Assembly: GCA_903927605.1 (NCBI GenBank)
Contig: CAIYNT010000154.1
Location: 1-12,409, forward strand
Source: an uncultured Holophagaceae bacterium
GTDB lineage: Bacteria > Acidobacteriota > Holophagae > Holophagales > Holophagaceae
Reading direction: 5' to 3'
Length of the DNA stretch: 12,409 bases
Shown: piece by piece, positions 7,841-12,409 of the stretch
Layout: every line of letters begins with the position of its first letter
How positions within the stretch are numbered: the stretch's first letter is position 1
Made by a program: the position numbers and the translations under genes
Notes under the pieces: generated by a model
The model's database searches: none
What the model was told of the DNA's origin: nothing
The model's input: only the letters and a program-made list of their open reading frames with translations

Positions 7841-7924
7841 ACGGGGTCCCGGGAGGTGGCTCCCATCCATCATAGGAGTTCGCGGTTTTTCCTATCCCAG
7901 GGATCTCCAGATCAGGGCCTGAGA

Positions 7925-7953
7925 GATATATGGGGTCGTTCATGAGAAGTCAA
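7925..7953 (-). promoter_or_regulatory. Sigma-70-type promoter for phosphoesterase-kinase operon
   Basis: On the minus strand, TTGACT (7953-7948) is followed after exactly 17 bases by TATATC (7930-7925). This is a 5/6 match at -35 with ideal spacing. A start near 7918 would give a leader of about 78 bases to the ATG at 7840. It suggests housekeeping expression of the phosphatase-kinase pair, in contrast with the sigma-54 promoter of the neighbouring permease operon. Confidence 0.6.
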
Positions 7954-8116
7954 GGAACGGAGTAGTCGCAATTATACAAATGACCTTGGCTAGCATTTGG
8001 GTAAAGCTGTCATCAACGGAGTGCTAACAAGTCAAAGATGATTCACAGGTCATGTTAAATCAAAAATTGCGACGCGTGCTTTCAGTCACGAAAACAAAAA
8101 TTTAGATGGATCGTGC

Positions 8117-8151
8117 TTGACCTTGCCGGGCTAACGGCGCTTAGCTTAAAG
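8117..8151 (+). promoter_or_regulatory. Candidate promoter for the MFS transporter gene
   Basis: TTGACC (8117-8122) with TTAGCT at 8141-8146 (18-base spacing), or TTGCCG (8123-8128) with TTAAAG at 8146-8151 (17-base spacing), are the best sigma-70-like pairs at the right edge of the AT-rich stretch. Neither has a strong -10. If used, the transcript would have a leader of roughly 240 bases containing the inverted repeats at 8221-8273. Confidence 0.3.
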
Positions 8152-8220
8152 ACAGTCCACCCATCCATCATGTTCCGCCCGACAACATCTCCGTCGTGGT
8201 TCTCATAACCCATCCACTCT

Positions 8221-8273
8221 GCGACATCCGGACCGGAGCAATCCAGCCGGATGTCGCTTAACTCATCCGGTCC
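8221..8273 (+). promoter_or_regulatory. Structured leader element with competing helices
   Basis: A perfect 11-bp inverted repeat GCGACATCCGG (8221-8231) / CCGGATGTCGC (8247-8257) encloses a 15-base loop. Bases 8230-8237 (GGACCGGA), mostly in that loop, are also perfectly complementary to 8266-8273 (TCCGGTCC) downstream. The two helices share only 2 bases, so a pseudoknot or a switch between structures is possible. The word CATCCGG occurs at 8225 and 8264 and inverted at 8247. It could equally be a set of operator half-sites in DNA. Confidence 0.45.
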
Positions 8274-8400
8274 TGGCCGATCCGGTATCCAGTAAAGGAA
8301 TCCTCACCATCCATATCTGGAGCCCGGCCAGCTCGAACTTGAACCCAGCAACCAGTGTTCCACGTTCCCCCCAATGGAACTTCCAAGGAGGCAACACCCT

Positions 8401-10098
8401 ATGGCCATAGCAACTGCTCAAATGGAAGCCAAGCAGCCGCTCACCAGAGAAGAACGGATGGTGATCATCGGATCATCGGTCGGCACCGTCTTCGAGTGGT
8501 ACGACTTCTACCTGTACGCCACGTTGGCGCCCTTCTTCGCGACCCTCTTCTTCCCCAAGGGGAATGACACGGCCGCCCTGCTGTCCGCCTTCGCCGCCTA
8601 CGCCGCCGGCTTCCTGGTCCGTCCCTTCGGCGCCCTGGTGTTCGGCCGCATCGGCGACCTCATCGGCCGGAAGTACACCTTCCTCGTCACCATCGTCGTG
8701 ATGGGCGGCTCCACCTTCGGCGTCGGCCTCCTGCCGACCTATGCCTCCATCGGCTGGCTGGCCCCCATCATCATGGTGAGCCTGCGCCTCCTTCAGGGCT
8801 TGGCTCTGGGTGGTGAGTATGGCGGCGCGGCGACCTACGTGGCCGAGCATTCCGCCCACAACCGGCGCGGCTACAACACCAGCTGGATCCAGACCACGGC
8901 CACCGTGGGCTTCTTCCTCTGCCTTGGGATCATCATGGCCTGCCGCGCCGGCATGACCAAGGAAGCCTTCGCCTCCTGGGGCTGGCGCATTCCCTTCCTG
9001 ATGTCCATCCTCCTGCTGGCCGTGTCCGTCTGGATCCGCCTGAAGCTGAGCGAATCCCCCGTCTTCACCAAGATGAAGGCCGAGGGCAAGACCTCCAAGG
9101 CCCCCCTCAGCGACAGCTTCCTGAAGTACCCCAACAACAAGTACGCGCTGCTCGCCCTCCTCGGCGCCACCGCGGGTCAGGGCGTGGTGTGGTACACCGG
9201 CCAGTTCTACGCGCTGTTCTTCATGCAGATCACGCTGAAGCTGGACTACCAGACCACCTACATGCTGATCGGCGCTGCGCTGCTGCTGGGCACGCCCTTC
9301 TTCATCTTCTTCGGCTGGCTGTCGGACAAGATTGGCCGCCTCAAGATCATCATGGCGGGCTGCCTCATCGCCGCCCTCACCTTCTTCCCCATGTTCAAGG
9401 CCCTGACGCACTACGTAAACCCGGCCCTCGAGACCTTCCAGAACACCGTTGAAATCACGGTGGCTGGCGATCCCAAGGATGAGACCTTCAACCTGTTCGT
9501 AGGCCCCTGGAGCAAGTTCACGGACCTGGACCGGATGAACGACTTCTTCGGCAAGCAGGGGCTCAACTTCAAGAAGGTTGCCCCGGTACCCGGGAAGATG
9601 GTGGTCGCCACCGTCACCGGCAAGAACCCGACCACGGGCCAGTACCAGTCTGTTCAGGTGGACGGTTGGGCCCAGGCCAAGGCGGATGCCGACGCGAAGA
9701 AGCCCACGGCTGAAGCGCAGCTCAAGAAGGCACTGAATGATCTTGGCCTGCCCAAGGAGGCAGACAAGTCCAAGGTCAACTACCCCATGACCCTCTTGAT
9801 CCTGTTCATCTTCCTCATCTACGTGACCATGGTCTACGGGCCCATCGCGGCCTTCCTGGTGGAACTCTTCCCCACCAACATCCGCTACACCTCCATGTCC
9901 CTGCCCTACCACATCGGCAACGGCTGGTTCGGCGGCATGCTGCCCCTCATCGCGACGGCCATCGTAGCCATGAAGGGCAACATCTACTACGGCATCTGGT
10001 ATCCCGTCATCGTGGCGCTCGTCACCTTCGTGATCGGCTCCATCTTCCTGAAGGAAACCAAGGATCGCGACATCAATACCTATCAGCACGAGCAATGA
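8401..10098 (+). CDS. MFS transporter, metabolite:H+ symporter (MHS) family
   Basis: This encodes a 565-residue inner-membrane proton-coupled transporter of the MHS group (relatives of KgtP, ShiA and ProP). Hallmarks are [13 protein letters not shown] in helix 1, [19 protein letters not shown] (MFS motif A), [20 protein letters not shown], a second motif [12 protein letters not shown], and [19 protein letters not shown] hydrophilic block of about 120 residues (about 337-459) lies before [12 protein letters not shown] proteins of about 550 residues with such a block are known to me from other bacteria, so it is probably a subfamily trait. The start at 8401 is set by AAGGAGG at 8385-8391, 9 bases upstream; the in-frame ATG at 8374 overlaps a hairpin and has no such site. 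The substrate is not readable from sequence; the acs gene next door points to acetate, propionate or a similar organic acid. Confidence 0.93.
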   Translation: MAIATAQMEAKQPLTREERMVIIGSSVGTVFEWYDFYLYATLAPFFATLFFPKGNDTAALLSAFAAYAAGFLVRPFGALVFGRIGDLIGRKYTFLVTIVVMGGSTFGVGLLPTYASIGWLAPIIMVSLRLLQGLALGGEYGGAATYVAEHSAHNRRGYNTSWIQTTATVGFFLCLGIIMACRAGMTKEAFASWGWRIPFLMSILLLAVSVWIRLKLSESPVFTKMKAEGKTSKAPLSDSFLKYPNNKYALLALLGATAGQGVVWYTGQFYALFFMQITLKLDYQTTYMLIGAALLLGTPFFIFFGWLSDKIGRLKIIMAGCLIAALTFFPMFKALTHYVNPALETFQNTVEITVAGDPKDETFNLFVGPWSKFTDLDRMNDFFGKQGLNFKKVAPVPGKMVVATVTGKNPTTGQYQSVQVDGWAQAKADADAKKPTAEAQLKKALNDLGLPKEADKSKVNYPMTLLILFIFLIYVTMVYGPIAAFLVELFPTNIRYTSMSLPYHIGNGWFGGMLPLIATAIVAMKGNIYYGIWYPVIVALVTFVIGSIFLKETKDRDINTYQHEQ

Positions 10099-10104
10099 TT
10101 TGAA

Positions 10105-10127
10105 CTCCAGCGGCCTTGCCGCTGGAG
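10105..10127 (+). repeat. Hairpin just after the MFS stop codon
   Basis: A 10-bp perfect stem CTCCAGCGGC (10105-10114) / GCCGCTGGAG (10118-10127) with a 3-base loop begins 7 bases after the MFS stop codon. It has no following T-run, so it looks more like an mRNA 3'-end stabiliser or pause element than a complete terminator. Confidence 0.6.
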
Positions 10128-10137
10128 CTAGGATAGA

Positions 10138-10174
10138 GGCCGGACGACTGGAGCCATCCATCGTCCGGCCTTTT
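10138..10174 (+). terminator. Intrinsic terminator between MFS gene and acs
   Basis: GGCCGGACGA (10138-10147) pairs with TCGTCCGGCC (10161-10170). The stem continues past a bulged C as TGGA/TCCA around a GCCA tetraloop, and TTTT follows at 10171-10174. This is a textbook intrinsic terminator. It ends only 48 bases before the acs start codon. Confidence 0.8.
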
Positions 10175-10222
10175 CCGAACCATTTCTTTCCTCACCCTTT
10201 ACTCTCGGCAATGAGGCGACCC

Positions 10223-12175
10223 ATGTCTGACGATCTCTACCCGGTAAAACCCCAGATCCGGGAGCGGGCGCACATCAAGTCCATGGAGGAATACCAGCGG
10301 CTCTATCGCCTGTCGCTGGATAACCCGGAATGGTTCTGGGGCGAGCAGGCCAAGACCCTGACCTGGTACCACCCCTGGCATTCTGTGTTCGACGCGGACT
10401 ACCGGGAAGTGGACTTCTCCTGGTTCTCGGGCGGCCGCCTCAATGCCTGCTTCAACTGCGTGGACCGGCACCTGCCCCATCTTGGCGACAAGACGGCCTT
10501 GATCTGGGCTCAGGACGAACCCGGCCATTACACCCACATCACCTACCGGGACCTGAAGCACCATGTGGCGCGAATCGCGAACGTCCTGCTCCATCACGGC
10601 GTGAAGAAGGGCGACCGGGTTTGTCTCTACATGACCATGATCCCGGAACTGGTCTACACCATGCTCGCCTGTGCCCGCATCGGGGCCGTGCACTCGGCGG
10701 TCTTCGGTGGGTTCTCGGCCGAGGCCCTGCGCGACCGCATCGTGGATGCCCGCTGCAGGGTGGTGGTCACGGCCAACGAAGGGCTGCGCGGCGGCAAGCG
10801 GGTGCCCCTGAAGCGGATCGTGGATCGCGCCATCGAAGGCATGTCCCTGGTGGAAACGGTGATCGTCGCACGGCGCACCGATGGGGACGTTCCCATGCAG
10901 CCGGGGCGCGACCACTGGCTGGACGAAGAGACCGCCAAGCAGCGGTCGACCTGCACCAACGAGTGGATGGGAGCGGAAGACCCCCTCTTCATCCTGTACA
11001 CCTCCGGCAGCACCGGGAAACCCAAGGGCCTCCTGCACACCACGGGCGGCTACCTCACCTATGCCGCCTACACCCACAAGGTGGTCTTCGACTACCACCC
11101 GGACGACATCTACTTCTGCGCCGCGGACATCGGCTGGGTGACGGGCCACAGCTACATCGTCTATGGCCCGCTGGCGAACGGCGCCACCTCGGTGATCTTC
11201 GAGTCCACCCCTTTGTATCCCGATCCCGGTCGCTACTGGCAGATCATCGACGACCTGAAAGTCACCATCTTCTACACGGCCCCGACGGCCCTGCGTGCCC
11301 TGGCCCAGGCGGGTGATGATTGGGTCAAGAAATCCAGCCGGAAGACGCTGCGGGTGCTCGGCTCCGTGGGCGAACCCATCAATCCGGAAGTCTGGTGCTG
11401 GTATCACGATGTGGTGGGGGAAGGCCGCTGCACCATCGTGGACACCTGGTGGCAGACTGAGACCGGCGGCATTCTCATCACCCCGCTCCCTGGCGTCACG
11501 CCCACCAAGCCTGGATCGGCCACGCTGCCCTTCTTCGGCGTGAAGCCCGTGCTCGTGGACATGGTCACCGGCGTGCCGCTTGAAGGCAATGACGTCTCTG
11601 GAGCCCTCTGCCTGGGCGCACCCTGGCCCGGCCAGGCCCGGACCGTGCATGGCGACCACCATCGCTTCAAGGAAACCTATTACTCCCAGTACCCGGGTTA
11701 CTACTTCACGGGGGATGGCGCCCGGCGGGACGAGGACGGCTACTACTGGATCACGGGCCGCATCGATGACGTGATCAACGTGAGCGGCCACCGTCTGGGC
11801 ACTGCGGAAATCGAAAGCGCCCTCGTGTCCCACGAGGCCGTGGCCGAGGCGGCGGTGGTCGGCTACCCGCACCACGGCAAGGGCCAGGGCATCTATTGTT
11901 ACGTGCTGTTGAACAGCGGCTACGAGGAAAAGGGGGACCAGGAACTTGTCGGCGCCCTCAAGGAACAGGTCCGGCATGTCATCGGTGCCTTTGCCGCGCC
12001 CGACATCATCCACATCGTCCCCGGCCTGCCCAAGACCCGGAGCGGCAAGATCATGCGCCGCATCCTGCGGAAGATCGCCGCCGGGGAATACAGCGGTCTG
12101 GGCGACCTCTCCACCCTGGCCGATCCCCACGTGGTCGAGATGCTCATCGAAGAGCACCAGATCCTCAACGCCTGA
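10223..12175 (+). CDS. acs: Acetyl-CoA synthetase (AMP-forming)
   Basis: This encodes a 650-residue cytosolic enzyme converting acetate, ATP and CoA to acetyl-CoA, AMP and PPi, the high-affinity route of acetate assimilation. Conserved motifs are the P-loop [87 protein letters not shown] and [12 protein letters not shown]. Acetate-pocket residues V306, T307, V382 and W410 correspond to V310, T311, V386 and W414 of the Salmonella enzyme, which favours acetate over larger acids. The acetylation-site lysine falls at K609. The start at 10223 ([10 protein letters not shown]) has GAGG at 10213-10216 upstream and gives the family's usual length; the frame is open further 5' but that runs through the terminator. 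The gene follows the MFS transporter in the same direction, across that terminator. Confidence 0.97.
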   Translation: MSDDLYPVKPQIRERAHIKSMEEYQRLYRLSLDNPEWFWGEQAKTLTWYHPWHSVFDADYREVDFSWFSGGRLNACFNCVDRHLPHLGDKTALIWAQDEPGHYTHITYRDLKHHVARIANVLLHHGVKKGDRVCLYMTMIPELVYTMLACARIGAVHSAVFGGFSAEALRDRIVDARCRVVVTANEGLRGGKRVPLKRIVDRAIEGMSLVETVIVARRTDGDVPMQPGRDHWLDEETAKQRSTCTNEWMGAEDPLFILYTSGSTGKPKGLLHTTGGYLTYAAYTHKVVFDYHPDDIYFCAADIGWVTGHSYIVYGPLANGATSVIFESTPLYPDPGRYWQIIDDLKVTIFYTAPTALRALAQAGDDWVKKSSRKTLRVLGSVGEPINPEVWCWYHDVVGEGRCTIVDTWWQTETGGILITPLPGVTPTKPGSATLPFFGVKPVLVDMVTGVPLEGNDVSGALCLGAPWPGQARTVHGDHHRFKETYYSQYPGYYFTGDGARRDEDGYYWITGRIDDVINVSGHRLGTAEIESALVSHEAVAEAAVVGYPHHGKGQGIYCYVLLNSGYEEKGDQELVGALKEQVRHVIGAFAAPDIIHIVPGLPKTRSGKIMRRILRKIAAGEYSGLGDLSTLADPHVVEMLIEEHQILNA

Positions 12176-12180
12176 TGTCC

Positions 12181-12214
12181 TCCGGGGGTTCCTCGCTGCG
12201 CGAACACCCCCGGA
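12181..12214 (+). repeat. Inverted repeat after acs
   Basis: TCCGGGGGT (12181-12189) pairs perfectly with ACCCCCGGA (12206-12214), with a smaller internal stem TCGC/GCGA in the loop. It starts 5 bases after the acs stop codon and precedes the main terminator. It has no T-run and is probably a 3'-end stabilising hairpin. Confidence 0.55.
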
Positions 12215-12221
12215 TCCCCGC

Positions 12222-12256
12222 GCAGAAGCCCGGCCGAGCCGGGCTTCTGCTTTGTT
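12222..12256 (+). terminator. Intrinsic terminator after acs
   Basis: A 13-bp perfect stem (12222-12234 with 12238-12250, 5' arm GCAGAAGCCCGGC) has a CGA loop and is followed by TTTGTT. It is strong and correctly placed to end acs transcription ahead of the convergent gene to its right. Confidence 0.88.
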
Positions 12257-12276
12257 GATCTAGAGGACCTAGCTGT

Positions 12277-12409
12277 TTATTGGGGGAGGGTCCGCACGAA
12301 AGCTCGGACCAGGGCCTCGAAGCGCCCAGCGGCCGCAGCTCCCGCCTCCAGGACTTCCTGGTGGGTCAGGGCTCGGGGCAGGATGCCCGCCGCCATGTTG
12401 CACAGGCAG
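12277..12409 (-). CDS. Purine nucleoside phosphorylase, C-terminal end (partial)
   Basis: The last 43 codons and TAA stop of a minus-strand gene cut by the window edge. The readable peptide contains CNMAAGILPRALTHQEVLEAG and ends ALVRAFVRTLPQ. The TNMAAG-type motif with a purine-contacting Asn, followed about ten residues later by the (S/T)H-x-E-V-L helix, is the C-terminal pattern of trimeric purine nucleoside phosphorylases (PNP/PunA), which split purine nucleosides with phosphate in salvage. The neighbouring acs terminator separates the two convergent genes. Identification rests on a short segment, so it is probable rather than certain; the MTA phosphorylase branch is the main alternative. 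Confidence 0.7.
   Translation of the reverse strand, partial: CLCNMAAGILPRALTHQEVLEAGAAAAGRFEALVRAFVRTLPQ

Larger units (their letters stand above)
7841..8400. other. Divergent intergenic region (about 560 bases)
   Basis: No credible gene is seen here. The left half (about 7940-8110) is clearly more AT-rich than the genes and holds the minus-strand promoter described separately, a TATAAT on the minus strand at 7971-7976 without a recognisable -35, and a 9-bp inverted pair GTCGCAATT (7965-7973) / AATTGCGAC (8065-8073). The right half (about 8150-8400) is C-rich, carries repeated CATCC and ATCCGG words, and contains the inverted repeats described separately. It must contain the promoter of the MFS gene. 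Confidence 0.8.

Noticed and set aside
7971..7976. Perfect TATAAT on the minus strand
   Set aside because: No acceptable -35 at 16-18 bases upstream. The TTGACT-N17-TATATC pair closer to the gene is the better promoter.
8112..8127. Possible sigma-54 site CGTGCTTGACCTTGCC upstream of the MFS gene
   Set aside because: It has a TTGC at the -12 position but lacks the essential GG at -24.
8473..10161. A 562-codon open frame on the minus strand opposite the MFS transporter
   Set aside because: Its translation is Gly/Asp/His/Glu-rich low-complexity sequence without recognisable motifs. The plus strand encodes a clear MHS transporter, so this is a high-GC antisense shadow.
10199..12157. A 652-codon open frame on the minus strand opposite acs
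   Set aside because: It lies antisense to an unmistakable acs gene, has biased composition and no domain signature.
1..12409. tRNA genes, CRISPR arrays, insertion sequences or prophage remnants
   Set aside because: No cloverleaf, regularly spaced repeats, transposase or integrase motifs, or terminal inverted repeats with target duplications were seen on either strand.

Overview
This GC-rich window (high-GC third positions throughout the genes) reads as chromosomal core DNA from a free-living Gram-negative-type bacterium. The gene content (acetate permease, its small DUF485 partner, acetyl-CoA synthetase, a cNMP/CBS/nucleotidyltransferase protein, and a kinase fused to a universal stress domain) suggests an acetate-using organism. 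An Acidobacteriota lineage such as the Holophagae (Geothrix-like), or a deltaproteobacterial-type genome, is my guess. No marker here settles taxonomy.

Layout, left to right. Bases 1-18 look like the last codons of rpoA, followed by rplQ (28-420, +) and a long hairpin that closes the ribosomal operon. Next come a signalling protein with cyclic-nucleotide-binding, CBS and GlnD-like nucleotidyltransferase domains (533-2464, +) and, 12 bases later, a DnaQ-type 3'-5' exonuclease (2477-3184, +). They converge on a hairpin shared with the oppositely oriented acetate permease operon: DUF485 protein (5100-5411, -) then actP (3253-5094, -), coupled by a TAATG overlap. A near-perfect sigma-54 promoter lies directly upstream of the DUF485 gene. 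Further right, still on the minus strand, are a metallophosphoesterase (7100-7840) and a Ser/Thr kinase-UspA fusion (5639-7096) separated by 3 bases, behind a good sigma-70-type promoter at 7925-7953. An AT-richer, roughly 560-base divergent intergenic region follows. Its right half could encode a structured leader RNA for an MHS-family MFS transporter (8401-10098, +). A strong intrinsic terminator sits between that transporter and acs (10223-12175, +). The acs gene ends at a 13-bp-stem terminator facing the 3' end of a purine nucleoside phosphorylase gene (12277-12409, -, cut by the window edge).

Functionally, most of the window is an acetate assimilation and control locus. ActP/DUF485, and probably the MHS transporter, bring monocarboxylates in, and Acs converts acetate to acetyl-CoA. 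The DUF294-type protein is a known genomic companion of ActP and may sense nucleotide or energy state. The phosphatase/kinase-USP pair lies between the two transporter units and could form a reversible phosphorylation switch; that last point is inference. The points most worth following up are the sigma-54 promoter, the kinase-USP/phosphatase pair, the large hydrophilic insertions in both transporters, and the structured leader upstream of the MFS gene.
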